64,000 nucleotides of DNA, from NCBI GenBank assembly GCA_019155185.1, contig CM032800.1:16829447-16893446 (forward strand). Reading direction: 5' to 3'. Numbering within the stretch: the stretch's first letter is position 1; each line of letters begins with the position of its first letter. This document shows positions 9,416 through 20,152 of the stretch, one piece after another. The DNA comes from Beaufortia kweichowensis. Taxonomy: Eukaryota; Chordata; Actinopteri; Cypriniformes; Gastromyzontidae. A program made the translations under genes and the position numbers. Under the pieces are notes generated by a model, which saw only the letters and a list, made by a program, of their open reading frames with translations, made no database searches and was not told the DNA's origin.

Positions 9416-10220
9416 GAAATATGTTTTTCCCAAGACAAACGAAACGTCTTCGATACAACGAAAGCATCCGTTTTGCAAAACATTCAACGAACCATTATGA
9501 ACCAGAATACTTCTTTTGTTTTGTCTTTGTAATGAGCGAATGGGTCCGGCCTTTCATGCTATATCAGGGCAACGCATATACCGTTGTATTTGTGAAATAG
9601 CAACGGTCCCTGGTGCAAAGTGCTTTAGAAGTGTAAATAACGACGAGCAGCAGGTAATAATGTGCGTTGCCGGCCGTTGTCGAAAACAGACGAAATGAAC
9701 CTTTACGCCGCTAACACGGTTTCGTTCGTTAAATGAACGCTGCATTCGTTGAATGCAATGCGGCATAAAGCGCTGGAACACTTGCAGACAACAGAACGCC
9801 TTTAATTTGCTGATATTGTGTGCAATTTAAACGCTGTCTCCAGCGTCAACAGGCGAAAAAGCACTCCGTGAGCTCGTTGTCCTTTAAGAATGAAACGTCA
9901 GCGGCAATCCTTTCACAATCCGTATAAGGAATAGTATTCCACGACAGCCTTTTATGCGTATGCTCATCCCTAACTTTGTTCGTTCTCTTGTTTATTCGTT
10001 TACCAACTAATGGAATAGTTTGTGTATTCCACCAGCAACGTCATCAGTCAGCCATGCGCAATGGTTTGCATCGACGGTGAGTGCCAAAAAGCCTGCATGT
10101 ACTCCATGCTTTTGAGGTGTACTTTTCCCCATATTATTCGACTTAAAACACCAATACACTCCTTTACTCCTGTGTGTGTTTGTGTGTATTTATTTATTGA
10201 CCAACTAATCGAAGCGTTTT

Positions 10221-10710
10221 GTTTATTTAATTCGCAAAGCGCATCAGTCAGCCGTGAGCACTGGCGTTCATCGCCGGTCAGTGCAACAGAAACATTTTCT
10301 TGACGTTTTTAAAGGGCACTTTTCCCATCTGCAGGCAGAGCAAGATGCGAAGCAGCTCCGAAATAAACCAAAAGAGTTGAATGCACACGAAGACGACCAG
10401 AGAGCTGCTCAACTCGAGGCGTTTAATCGCGAGTGTGTGGACCTTTCGCCTCCACCATCGCGAACGGCTTCTTTCATTTTGTCAGACTAAAGGGCTTAAA
10501 ATACACCGTGCACTGCCTACAACCTTGTAGCAAAACACCACGCAACGTGTGAGCAAAACGAACGACCGTGTACATGAGCAAATTTCAAATGTGAGCTCGT
10601 GTTGCCGTTGGGCCTCCGACACTGAGCTTGCACAGCTGAACGGCAGCAATGAAGTGCGTCTTACTCGAGCGTTTGCTGTGGTAACGAGTGATCTGCCTTT
10701 TACACCCAAG
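10221..10710 (-). repeat. Unit 3 right inverted-repeat arm
   Basis: Partner of 8444-8923; 194 bp upstream of U2 copy 4. Confidence 0.88.
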
Positions 10711-10904
10711 AGGTACGCAAAAGCTTATACCCATTTGGCCAAATGTGTCTTCTATGGCACCTTTTATTTTCAAGAGTGTGCATATGACCCAGCTGCTCGT
10801 GTGCAGCGCCTCGGTGCGTGCCTGCTGCTGACCTTTGGTCTGCTCACCGCTGCCGCGACCGCAGTGCCTTCACCGCTCTCCCCTCTTGCAGCGCAAACCA
10901 AAGC

Positions 10905-11087
10905 ATCGCTTCTCGGCCTTTGGCTAAGATCAAGTGTAGTATCTGTTCTTATCAGTTTAATATCTGATACGTTCCCTATCCGGGGACTATATATTAAATG
11001 GATTTTGAGACACGGAGGTGGAAGCGGGGCTTGCTCCGGCCACTCCATGCATCGACCTGGTATTGCAGTGCTTCCAGGAACGGTGCG
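10905..11087 (+). ncRNA. U2 snRNA gene, copy 4
   Basis: The 5' stem-loop is closer to the vertebrate norm (CTTCTCGGCCTTTGGC, one T short). The Sm site has four T. A candidate PSE is present at the usual distance. Confidence 0.95.
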
Positions 11088-12070
11088 CTTTCCCTTTCGG
11101 GAATCGAAATTGTGCTTCTAAAAACAGAGAGAATTGCAAAGAGGAGGAGAGTTGAGAAGTAAAAACACTCTTTAATATATAAACGTTTTAAATTAAATTG
11201 AACGTTTGAAAAGTTTCTTATGCTCATGAAGGTTATATTTATTTGATCAAAAAACTCTAAAAATTGTGAAATATTACTGCAATTTAAAACATCAGTTTTC
11301 TATTTTAATACTTGCAACTACACTTCACAGGTTTAGTATAATATATATATATATATATGTATATTTTTTTTAATTAATATTTGTATTCGGGGTATGTGCT
11401 CATTTGCTAAAATGTGTAAGTAAAGACACTTCTCTAGACGTTTAAGAATTTAATATGAGTACATTATGTTCTTTTTTTATTTTAGAATAAATTTATAACA
11501 GGCTATAAAAAGAATTACGTTGTTTCCAACATTGATGATTAATCAGCTTTTTAGAATGATTTCTGACAGATCATGTGACACTGAACACTGGAGTATGAAA
11601 ATTCTGCTTTGCATGACAAATAAATAGATTTTTTTTTTAAATATAGTACACTACAAAACTTATTTTTGAATTGCAATAATATTTCACAATACTGTATTTT
11701 TGGCATCTGTACTTTTCATCAAATAAATTCAGCCTTGATAAGCATAAAAATTAAAATCAAATAAAAGAAAATCTTACTGATCACAAAGTTTTGAGTGGTA
11801 GTTATGTGTGTATATATACATATAATCAGTTTTCTATTTTAATACTTTCAACTACACTTCAAAGGTTTAGTATAATCTTTTTATTTTTTGTTGAAATATT
11901 AATATTTGTATTCGGGGTATGTGCTCATTTGCTAAAATGTGTAAGTAAAGACACTTCTCTAGACGTTTAAGAATTTAATATGAATACATTCTGTTCTTTT
12001 TTTTATTTTTTTCACAGAATCTTTAGAATAAATTTATAACAGGCTATTAAAAGAATTAAGTTGTTTCCAA

Positions 12071-12558
12071 CTTGGGTGTAAAAGGCAGATCACTCGTTCC
12101 CACAGCAAACGCTCAAGTATTCATTGCTGCCGCTCCGCTCAATGGCCATTGTGCACGCTCAGTGTCGGAGGCCCAACGGCAACACGAGCTCACATTTGAA
12201 ATTTGCTCATGTACACGGTCGTTCGTTTTGCTTACACGTTGCGTGGTGTTTTGCTACAAAGTTGTAGGCAGTGCACGGTGTATTTTAAGCCCTTTAGTCT
12301 GACAAAATGAAAGAAGCCGTTCGCGATGGTGGAGGCCGAAAGGTCCACACTCACGGTTAAACGCCTCGAATTGAACAGCTCTCTGCTCGTATTCGTGCAT
12401 TCAACTCTTTTGGTTTATTTCGAGCTGCTTCGCATCTTGCTCTGCCTGCAGATGGGAAAAGTGTCCTTTAAAACGTCAAGAAAATGTTTACGTTGCACTG
12501 ACTGGCGATGAAAGCCAGTGCTCAAGTCTGACTGATGCGCTTTACGAGTTAAATAAAC
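12071..12558 (+). repeat. Unit 4 left inverted-repeat arm
   Basis: Pairs with 13854-14343; loop 1.295 kb. Confidence 0.88.
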
Positions 12559-12791
12559 CTCTCCCTCTAGCAGCGCAACCAAAGCATTGCTTCTATTCGA
12601 GCAAACAACACTCTTAGACGTTCTTGAACGATTATAACGTTGCTTCTGCGTGCCTTTCTATCTGCTACAGAACAAGAGGAGCGGAAGTCGTTGGTCCTTT
12701 GTCCGTCTTCAGTGACGGTCGTTTGGCGTGTGTCCGCCGATGTGAATGGCAACCGGGAGAACGAGTCCTCTGGCCCGAACGCCGTGTACTC

Positions 12792-12955
12792 ATACTTACC
12801 TGGCAGGGGAGACACCATGATCACTAAGGTGGTTCACCCAGGGCGAGGCTCGGCCATTGCACTCCGGCTCTGCTGACCCCTGCGAATTCCCCAAATGTGG
12901 GAATCTCGACTGCATAATTTCTGGTAGTGGGGGACTGCGTTCGCGCTCTCCCCTG
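12792..12955 (+). ncRNA. U1 snRNA gene, copy 4
   Basis: Full 164-nt gene. Upstream at about -120 it reads AGAACAAGAGGAGCGG where other units have AGAACAGTGAGGGAGCGG. Confidence 0.96.
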
Positions 12956-12995
12956 ATCAATCGTTGAACAAGAGAAGATATAACATAAAGGAATA

Positions 12996-13044
<49 letters not shown>

Positions 13045-13853
13045 GAATATGTTTTTCCCAAGACAAACGAAACGTCTTCGATACAACGAAAGCATCCGTT
13101 TTGCAAAACATTCAACGAACCATTATGAACCAGAATACTTCTTTTGTTTTGTCTTTGTAATGAGCGAATGGGGGTCCGGCCTTTCATGCTATATCAGGGC
13201 AACGCATATACCGTTGTATTTGTGAAATAGCAACGGTCCCTGGTGCAAAGTGCTTTAGAAGTGTAAATAACGACGAGCAGCAGGTAATAATGTGCGCGTT
13301 GCCGGCCGTTGTCGAAAACAGACGAAATGAACCTTTACGCCGCTAACACGGTTTCGTTCGTTAAATGAACGCTGCATTCGTTGAATGCAATGCGGCATAA
13401 AGCGCTGGAACACTTGCAGACAACAGAACGCCTTTAATTTGCTGATATTGTGTGTAATTTAAACGCTGTCTCCAGCGTCAACAGGCGAAAAAAGCACTCC
13501 GTGAGCTCGTTGTCCTTTAAGAATGAAACGTCAGCGGCAATCCTTTCACAATCCGTATAAGGAATAGTATTCCACGACAGCCTTTTATGCGTGTATGCTC
13601 ATCCCTAACTTTGTTCGTTCTCTTGTTTATTCGTTTACCAACTAATGGAATAGTTTGTGTATTCCACCAGCAACGTCATCAGTCAGCCATGCGCAATGGT
13701 TTGCATCGACGGTGAGTGCCAAAAAGCCTGCATGTACTCCATGCTTTTGAGGTGTACTTTTCCATATTATTCGACTTAAAACACCAATACACTCCTTTAC
13801 TCCTGTGTGTGTTTGTGTGTATTTATTTATTGACCAACTAATCGAAGCGTTTT

Positions 13854-14343
13854 GTTTATTTAATTCGCAAAGCGCATCAGTCAGCCGTGAGCACTGGCGT
13901 TCATCGCCGGTCAGTGCAACATAAACATTTTCTTGACGTTTTTAAAGGGCACTTTTCCCATCTGCAGGCAGAGCAAGATGCGAAGCAGCTCCGAAATAAA
14001 CCAAAAGAGTTGAATGCACACGAAGACGACCAGAGAGCTGCTCAACTCGAGGCGTTTAATCGCGAGTGTGGACCTTTCGGCCTCCACCATCGCGAACGGC
14101 TTCTTTCATTTTGTCAGACTAAAGGGCTTAAAATACACCGTGCACTGCCTACAACCTTGTAGCAAAACACCACGCAACGTGTGAGCAAAACGAACGACCG
14201 TGTACATGAGCAAATTTCAAATGTGAGCTCGTGTTGCCGTTGGGCCTCCGACACTGAGCTTGCACAGCTGAACGGCAGCAATGAAGTGCCGTCTTACTCG
14301 AGCGTTTGCTGTGGTAACGAGTGATCTGCCTTTTACACCCAAG
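13854..14343 (-). repeat. Unit 4 right inverted-repeat arm
   Basis: Partner of 12071-12558; 192 bp upstream of the split U2 copy 5. Confidence 0.88.
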
Positions 14344-14535
14344 AGGTACGCAAAAGCTTATACCCATTTGGCCAAATGTGTCTTCTATGGCACCTTTTAT
14401 TTTCAAGAGTGTGCATATGACCCAGCTGCTCGTGTGCAGCGCCGGGTCGTGCCTGCTGCTGACCTTTGGTCTGCTCACCGCTGCCGCGACCGGCAGTGCC
14501 TTCACCGCTCTCCCTCTTGCAGCGCAAACCAAAGC

Positions 14536-14570
14536 ATCGCTTCGGCCTTTGGCTAAGATCTAGTATCTGG
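14536..14570 (+). pseudogene. U2 snRNA copy 5, 5' fragment (split by Keno-1)
   Basis: It holds the U2 start through GGCTAAGATC. The sequence then runs TAGTATCTG (U2-like but missing AAGTG) into Keno-1. The promoter region is intact, so transcription from it would enter Keno in the sense direction. Confidence 0.92.
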
Positions 14571-14820
14571 TCAAAGGGTGGCGCTGCGATCGCCTCTTGT
14601 AGGTTCTTTGGCTTGTGAGTTTACAGTTCACAAGCCGCTTAAACCCCAGGAGGTATATTAGTGTTTGTTTGTTTGTTTGTTTGTTTTGTGTGTTCTTCTT
14701 CTTTTCAGAGGTTTTAAAGGAAAATCCGACGATCCAACGGGCACTGAAATACGGTTTTAAGGTAAGTGTATTTTATATCTGGTTTTAAGTTTTAGAGTTG
14801 CTAGTTTTAATCGCGGTGTT

Positions 14821-14866
14821 GGTGCCTCCACCATGTCGGCTGCCCGTGCGGCATGCGGGAGGCACC
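14821..14866 (+). promoter_or_regulatory. Hairpin enclosing the Keno-1 ORF1 start codon
   Basis: GGTGCCTCC (14821-14829) and GGAGGCACC (14858-14866) form a perfect 9-bp stem with the ORF1 ATG (14833) just inside. The same stem flanks the start codon in Keno-2 (27542-27588) and Keno-3 (47865-47910). Confidence 0.6.
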
Positions 14867-16152
14867 ACAGCATGCGTTTTCTTTTTAAAGTAGTGGATGG
14901 AAAGCCCCTGGTGATGTCGAGACTCGACTTCTCCAGGAAGCTGATCCAGGAAGTGCTTGGTTTTCAACCAAACGAGTTAAACTGTTTAATGACACTACCC
15001 CAGGGAAAAGGTTTCGATGTAAGTTTTAGAAATGTTTCTGTCATAAGCACTTTTTGGCAAAGGTTTGAGGCTTGTAAAACCCAGTTCTCCATGTTCACAG
15101 TGGAGAAACTTTCTGATAATTCATTGAAGACCATAATTGTCAGGATGTTTAATGAAACTGTGAGTGGAGATGATATTTGTGTCTGGCTGGGGAGATATTG
15201 CACGGTTCGAGGCCAACCAGTTAAAGTGGTAGATGAGGATGGTATCTGGAACTGTTCTTGGCGTATTCCCATTAAACAATGGGAAGATGCCGACGGGTTC
15301 CAGGGCCTGAGACATCTGCCCTCCATGATTGTGTTGGGAGAAAACCGTGGTTACATTCATTATCAGGGAATGCCCAAGCTGTGCAGGAAATGCGGGAAGC
15401 TTGGGCATCTAGCTGAAGCATGCCAAATAATATTTTGCCGAAAGTGTAGAGAAATTGGTCATAGTTTTGAAGAATGTACCAATGGCAGACAGTGTAATCT
15501 GTGTGGAGAAAACAACCACCTCTACAGAGATTGCCCGAAAAGTTTTGCCAACAAGCTGAAAGTTAACAAAATGGCTGCCACACATGTACCACAAATGGAG
15601 GAGGAAAGCGAGGAGGAGGGTGGAGCCTCTGAGTTTTTGGCGGGAAAGCCAAAGCCCCAGCCGGCCACAGCGATTGGGCAGCAAGGAGGAAGTGAAGCAG
15701 CCCCAGGGGCGGAGCCAGGTGGGTTGGGACAACAAGGGGAGGAAGTCACCTCCCAAAAAGGAAAGGATCAAGAGGAAGGAGAGGAGGAAACGACTTCCTC
15801 CCTAGTCACCGTCTCTGAGGTGAGTGGTGGTCTTAGTGGGAGTGAAACTGAGTGCTCACTCCCAAATGCTCAGGTGCAAAAGAGACCAGCAGGGTCTCCT
15901 CTAGGGCTAACAGAGGAGAAGAAGTTGCGAGCAACGCATCGGCCAGATAGTTCTTCTTCAGAAGATCTGAGCCGTATGTGGCCTCGCAACCCCCCAAATG
16001 AGGTTTCGTTTTTGCATATGGAGCTTAGAACATCATCGCCAAAAGAGCTGCAAGAGAATTTCTCTGCAGCTCGGCTGGCTCCTAATACCTGCTCTCCTGT
16101 CTCCAAAACAGTGGAGATTAAGGAAGAGCAGGTATCACTTGAAATAGGATAA
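14833..16152 (+). CDS. Keno-1 ORF1 protein (RNA-binding, zinc knuckles)
   Basis: The 439-aa protein begins MSAARAACGR. An N-terminal region of about 180 residues (MSRLDFSRKL..., VKVVDEDGIWNCSW) is shared with both other Keno copies and with the U1-inserted element. Three CCHC knuckles follow at about residues 184-197, 202-215 and 221-234 (last: CNLCGENNHLYRDC). The C-terminal half is acidic and low complexity (MEEESEEEGG, EEGEEETTS). Tx1-clade ORF1 proteins bind the element RNA in ribonucleoprotein particles. ORF2 starts 84 nt after the stop. No frameshift is seen. Confidence 0.9.
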   Translation: MSAARAACGRHHSMRFLFKVVDGKPLVMSRLDFSRKLIQEVLGFQPNELNCLMTLPQGKGFDVSFRNVSVISTFWQRFEACKTQFSMFTVEKLSDNSLKTIIVRMFNETVSGDDICVWLGRYCTVRGQPVKVVDEDGIWNCSWRIPIKQWEDADGFQGLRHLPSMIVLGENRGYIHYQGMPKLCRKCGKLGHLAEACQIIFCRKCREIGHSFEECTNGRQCNLCGENNHLYRDCPKSFANKLKVNKMAATHVPQMEEESEEEGGASEFLAGKPKPQPATAIGQQGGSEAAPGAEPGGLGQQGEEVTSQKGKDQEEGEEETTSSLVTVSEVSGGLSGSETECSLPNAQVQKRPAGSPLGLTEEKKLRATHRPDSSSSEDLSRMWPRNPPNEVSFLHMELRTSSPKELQENFSAARLAPNTCSPVSKTVEIKEEQVSLEIG

Positions 16153-16235
16153 TTTTAAATTCACTCTGTAGTCTTTTAATTTATTGTTTTATATAGTCTT
16201 TTTTAATGTTCATAGTCTTTTATACCATACTGCTC

Positions 16236-19200
16236 ATGGCCTTAACTTTCTCTACTATTAATGTGAGAAGTGTGAGGTCCACCACCCGAGCACAGAGTGT
16301 TTTAGCTTTTTTTAAAAATGTTAAGTCAGATGTTATTTTATTACAGGAGTGTTGCCTACCCTTTTTAAAACAATACAAAAAGTGGCAAGAGATGTGGACT
16401 TTGGGGCCCTCCATATGGAGTGGCTCCAATGCCAACAAGAATGACGGCGTGCCCATTTTAATAAAAAATCCTCACATCTTGGTGAAGGGGAGCACGATAG
16501 TGAGAGATGGACGGGCAATTTTAGCTAACCTGACTTTTTTAAACAACGATTTTAATGTTCTTAATGTGTATGGTTTTACGGGAAAAAATGACCGGTATGA
16601 ACTTTTAGAAGACCTGCAGCCCCACATGTTAGGGAGGGTTCCCCTGGTGGTAGCAGGGGATTTTAATTGTGTTTTAGGTCAGAGAGACAGGAAGAGGGCA
16701 GGAGAAGATTTTAAGATGGACAAGACATCGGTTTTATTGCAGGGTATAGTGAGGGATTTTAAATTAGTCGACTGTTTTAAAACACTGCATCAAAGAGAGG
16801 AGGGCTTCACCTGGTTCAGTGGTGATGGTACCAGAGCCTCTCGAATCGACTATATTTTTACAAGAGACTGCCCGCCAACTGATGCTACATTGACCCCCCT
16901 CTTCTTTTCTGATCACATAATGCTGTCATGCACCCTGTCACTTCCCAGCGGTGTGACTGTAGGGGGAGGGCTGTGGAAGCTGAACTGTTCCCTATTAGAG
17001 GACAAAGAGATAGTTAGGGAATATAGGGAACAGTTTAGCCAATGGCAGACCCTCCAAGACTTTTACGATTCACGAACACAGTGGTGGGAAATGGTGAAGG
17101 AACGGACGACACAGTTTTTTAAAAAGGTAGGGAAAAACAGGAAAAACAAGGAAAGGAGGTGCATGTTGGGGCTGCAGAAAAGACTACAGAGATATTTTAA
17201 CCTTTTAAAAAACGGTCTTGATTTTAGTAAAGAAATAAAGGAAGTGAAGAAAGAAATGTCAGCCCGAGCAGAGACGATAAGCAAAGGTGTAATGTTAAGA
17301 AGTAAAGAAAAACAGATTGAAGAAGGGGAAAAGTGTACCAGGTATTTTTTTAAAAAAGTAATTACGCAAAGGGAGGGGATCACGACTCTAAAAGTGGGAG
17401 GGGGGGAGGTACACACTACAAAGGAGATTTTAAGGGAAATTGAATGTTTTTATCAGGATTTGTACAATGCTAAAGATATTTCACAAGACACCATAAAAGA
17501 AGTTTTAGAGTTTTTAGATAAGAAGATAAACAGTCACAACGTCCTTTTATCCCAAGATTTTAGTATTTTAGAAATGGGAAAAGCTCTTAAATGTTTTAAA
17601 AGGGGAAAGTCACCGGGGGCGGATGGACTCCCCCTAGAGTTTTATTTGTGTTTTTGGGATATTTTAGCACCAGACTTACTGACTGTTTTTAACGAACTAG
17701 AGACTCTTGACAGACTTCCAGACAGTTTTAGATTAGGGATAGTTTCGCTACTACACAAAAAAGGCGACAAGACTGACTTAAGGCACTGGAGACCGATAAC
17801 GCTTTTAAATTTTGATTTGAAACTTTTTAGCAAGATTTTAGCAACACGGATGTCGACTGTTTTAGAGGACATAATCCACCCGGATCAAGCATGTGCTGTG
17901 CCCGGGAGGAAGATCACAGACAGCCTAATACTGATCAGAGACACCATCTGTTATGCGAGAGACAGAAACACTCGGCTAGTAGTCCTAAATTTAGACTTTG
18001 AAAAAGCTTTTGATCGGTCTCGCGACGAGTACCTCTTTCGGGTACTGCAAAAAGTGGGTTTTCCAGGGAGGTTCTTAACATGGGTGGGTCTGTTGTACAA
18101 AGACGTTGTTAGTAAAATTCTTGTAAATGGGCATCTATCCAAAGCTGTGAATATATGCAGCGGTGTCCGTCAGGGGTGTCCTTTATCTCCCCTCCTGTAT
18201 GTGGTATGTATTGAACCATTGGCACAGATCTTGAGAAAGGATAAATGGATTAAAGGACTGGACATACCCGGGACAGGTGGACTGACGAGTACATGTGTTT
18301 TATATATGGATGACGTGACCCTTTTATCGACTGACTTTTTATCGCTGCGGAGAGCTCTAGATCTGACTGATTGGTACGGTCGGGCCTCGGGCGCCAAGCT
18401 AAATAGAACAAAGTCCGAGGCCCGGCTCTTCGGGCCGTGGGGTGACAAAAACACAGAGGGACTTGACGTGGTTTTTAAGGAAAAAGATTTTAAAGTTTTA
18501 GGGGTTAAATTTGACAGAGAGGGTGGAGGAATGGGAAACTGGACGGACTTGATAGGGAAAGTTAGGCAACGACTGGGGTTTTGGGGACTAAGACAACTGA
18601 CAATAGAAGGAAAAATCTTAATTTTTAAAGCTGTGATTTTACCTCTGTTTTTACTTGTGTGTTCTGTTTTTAGTCCCCCAAAGCATTTTATTACAGATGT
18701 GGAGAGAGCGGTGTTTTACTTCCTGTGGGGGTCCAAGTGGGAGCGCCTGAAGAGAAACATGGTGAAGAAGAAAACAGAAAATGGAGGGAAAGGCCTCCCA
18801 GACCTCCACCTGTTTTTATCTAGCCGATTCACTGCCTTACACATAACTTATGCAGTGACCCCATCCAGAGAAAATAAAACAGCAGCTATGGTTAGATTCT
18901 GGATGGGGTCGTACCTGAGAAGGTTAAAAATTTTAGAAATTGATTTGAAAACCCCTGTGTCTTTTAACATGCCAAAAGAATACAATTTTATTAAGTGTTT
19001 TTTAAAGAAACATAATTTAGAGAACCAAGATGTCACTATTTTAACCAAACATAAATCTATTATTTCCCTTGTTCAGGACCGGGAGTCAGTGAGTCCAGTT
19101 CCAGGCCTCACATTAAGTGAGGCCAAACAAGTTTGGAGGAACGCTGCCCACCCCGCTCTCCAGAACAAGCACAAGGACCTGTCGTGGATGGTTGCCCATG

Positions 19201-19817
19201 AGATCCTCCCGGTCAGGGCGGTAATGCACTCCCGGAAAATGGCCAAAGACAGGACCTGCCCACGGTCCGGATGCAACATGCCGGAGACCGTGCGACATCT
19301 GATCTGGGAGTGCGGCATTGCGCGGGACCTGTGGGCCTTAACCGGCCCCCTGTATTTCCCGAGCCTGCCAGCAGGTGTGGTCCAGATGGACTACAAGCTC
19401 GCCAGCTATGGGGTGGGCCAGGGCTTGAAGGACCTACCTGTACAAAAATTTGCCTCGCTCTGGCTCACCCTGAACATGATCAAAGATGTCATCTGGACCA
19501 CAAGAAACCTGCTGGTGGGGAAACAGGTTACGGTGCCCCTCCACGCGTGCGAGCAACTGGTAAAACTTTCGCTGCAGGGGTGCCGGGCTCTGTCATTCGG
19601 ACGAGGGGGGCCGGGGTCGCACGGAGAAGGTCCCGGCTGCCACCGCGCCTGGCTGCCCGTAGATGCACCCTTACCACCGCCGGCTACGGGAACAGCGGGC
19701 CAGCGGGCCGGTGGGAGGGGACCTCCGCTGGGCACCGGAAGCGGGGGACAAAGTGTTTGTCCTGCAGAGCGGGGTGACGGACATGTTGGTAGGGACTCAC
19801 CCCGGCCTGAGCAATGA
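16236..19817 (+). CDS. Keno-1 ORF2 protein (endonuclease + reverse transcriptase)
   Basis: The start is placed at MALTFSTINV, which matches Keno-3 and begins the endonuclease fold; an in-frame ATG lies 30 nt upstream at 16206. The APE-type endonuclease has catalytic motifs TINVRS, LLQEC, GDFNC, RIDY and SDH within the first ~230 residues. The reverse transcriptase has SPGADGLP, VRQGCPLSPLLY and YMDD at about residues 690-693. A C-terminal zinc motif (CPRSGCNMPETVRHLIWEC) follows. After LDFEKAFDR, RT motif A reads SRDEYL where Keno-3 has VSHEYL, a compensated frameshift at the nucleotide level. The last ~60 residues diverge from Keno-3, probably through a late frameshift that extends the frame. 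Activity is uncertain. Confidence 0.9.
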   Translation: MALTFSTINVRSVRSTTRAQSVLAFFKNVKSDVILLQECCLPFLKQYKKWQEMWTLGPSIWSGSNANKNDGVPILIKNPHILVKGSTIVRDGRAILANLTFLNNDFNVLNVYGFTGKNDRYELLEDLQPHMLGRVPLVVAGDFNCVLGQRDRKRAGEDFKMDKTSVLLQGIVRDFKLVDCFKTLHQREEGFTWFSGDGTRASRIDYIFTRDCPPTDATLTPLFFSDHIMLSCTLSLPSGVTVGGGLWKLNCSLLEDKEIVREYREQFSQWQTLQDFYDSRTQWWEMVKERTTQFFKKVGKNRKNKERRCMLGLQKRLQRYFNLLKNGLDFSKEIKEVKKEMSARAETISKGVMLRSKEKQIEEGEKCTRYFFKKVITQREGITTLKVGGGEVHTTKEILREIECFYQDLYNAKDISQDTIKEVLEFLDKKINSHNVLLSQDFSILEMGKALKCFKRGKSPGADGLPLEFYLCFWDILAPDLLTVFNELETLDRLPDSFRLGIVSLLHKKGDKTDLRHWRPITLLNFDLKLFSKILATRMSTVLEDIIHPDQACAVPGRKITDSLILIRDTICYARDRNTRLVVLNLDFEKAFDRSRDEYLFRVLQKVGFPGRFLTWVGLLYKDVVSKILVNGHLSKAVNICSGVRQGCPLSPLLYVVCIEPLAQILRKDKWIKGLDIPGTGGLTSTCVLYMDDVTLLSTDFLSLRRALDLTDWYGRASGAKLNRTKSEARLFGPWGDKNTEGLDVVFKEKDFKVLGVKFDREGGGMGNWTDLIGKVRQRLGFWGLRQLTIEGKILIFKAVILPLFLLVCSVFSPPKHFITDVERAVFYFLWGSKWERLKRNMVKKKTENGGKGLPDLHLFLSSRFTALHITYAVTPSRENKTAAMVRFWMGSYLRRLKILEIDLKTPVSFNMPKEYNFIKCFLKKHNLENQDVTILTKHKSIISLVQDRESVSPVPGLTLSEAKQVWRNAAHPALQNKHKDLSWMVAHEILPVRAVMHSRKMAKDRTCPRSGCNMPETVRHLIWECGIARDLWALTGPLYFPSLPAGVVQMDYKLASYGVGQGLKDLPVQKFASLWLTLNMIKDVIWTTRNLLVGKQVTVPLHACEQLVKLSLQGCRALSFGRGGPGSHGEGPGCHRAWLPVDAPLPPPATGTAGQRAGGRGPPLGTGSGGQSVCPAERGDGHVGRDSPRPEQ

Positions 19818-20004
19818 AATAGTTTAAAATAGTGACATCTTGGACACTTATTAGTTTTTATGGTCCGTTTTTTTAAAATGTATTTTAAAATGTTTTACTC
19901 ATATTTATCATATTTTAAACAGTACAAAACATGAATATTTAAATCTGTTTTAAAATGTCTGTTAACATGAGTGAACGTGTCAATAAACTTTTTTCGAAAA
20001 AAAA

Positions 20005-20152
20005 TCTGTTCTTATCAGTTTAATATCTGATACGTTCCCTATCCGGGGACTATATATTAAATGGATTTTTGAGACACGGAGGTGGAAGCGGGGCTTGCTC
20101 CGGCCACTCCATGCATCGACCTGGTATTGCAGTGCTTCCAGGAACGGTGCGC
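20005..20152 (+). pseudogene. U2 snRNA copy 5, 3' fragment
   Basis: U2 resumes at TCTGTTCTTATCAG after the Keno-1 3' end and continues through the Sm site to GGAACGGTGCGC. Together with 14536-14570 this was one U2 gene; separated by 5.4 kb it cannot give U2. Confidence 0.92.

Larger units (their letters stand above)
7273..10904 (+). repeat. Array unit 3 (uninterrupted)
   Basis: Spacer 7454-8443, left arm 8444-8923, U1 9159-9322, (TA)n 9369-9413 (the longest), central spacer to 10220, right arm 10221-10710, U2 upstream sequence to 10904. The left arm lacks ~9 bp (GAGGCCCAAC region) that its partner keeps. Confidence 0.92.
10905..14535 (+). repeat. Array unit 4 (uninterrupted)
   Basis: Spacer 11088-12070, left arm 12071-12558, U1 12792-12955, (TA)n 13002-13042, central spacer to 13853, right arm 13854-14343, U2 upstream sequence to 14535. 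The next U2 is the one split by Keno-1. Confidence 0.92.
14571..20004 (+). mobile_element. Keno-1: U2-targeted Tx1-clade non-LTR retrotransposon
   Basis: A ~5.43 kb element sits in sense orientation inside U2. It has a 5' UTR with (GTTT)n, an ORF1 with three CCHC zinc knuckles, an ORF2 with endonuclease and reverse transcriptase, and a 3' UTR ending AATAAACTTTTTTCGAAAA. The 3' junction resumes U2 at TCTGTTCTTATCAG, which puts integration next to U2 nt 38 within the branch-point pairing core GTAGTA. Keno families were described from fish U2 genes (Kojima and Fujiwara); the assignment rests on target site and protein layout. The element looks nearly intact apart from a local frame oddity in ORF2. 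Confidence 0.9.

Noticed and set aside
17063..19735. Long minus-strand frames opposite Keno ORF2 (also 49241-52818)
   Set aside because: They are shadows of the ORF2 frame with no domain of their own.
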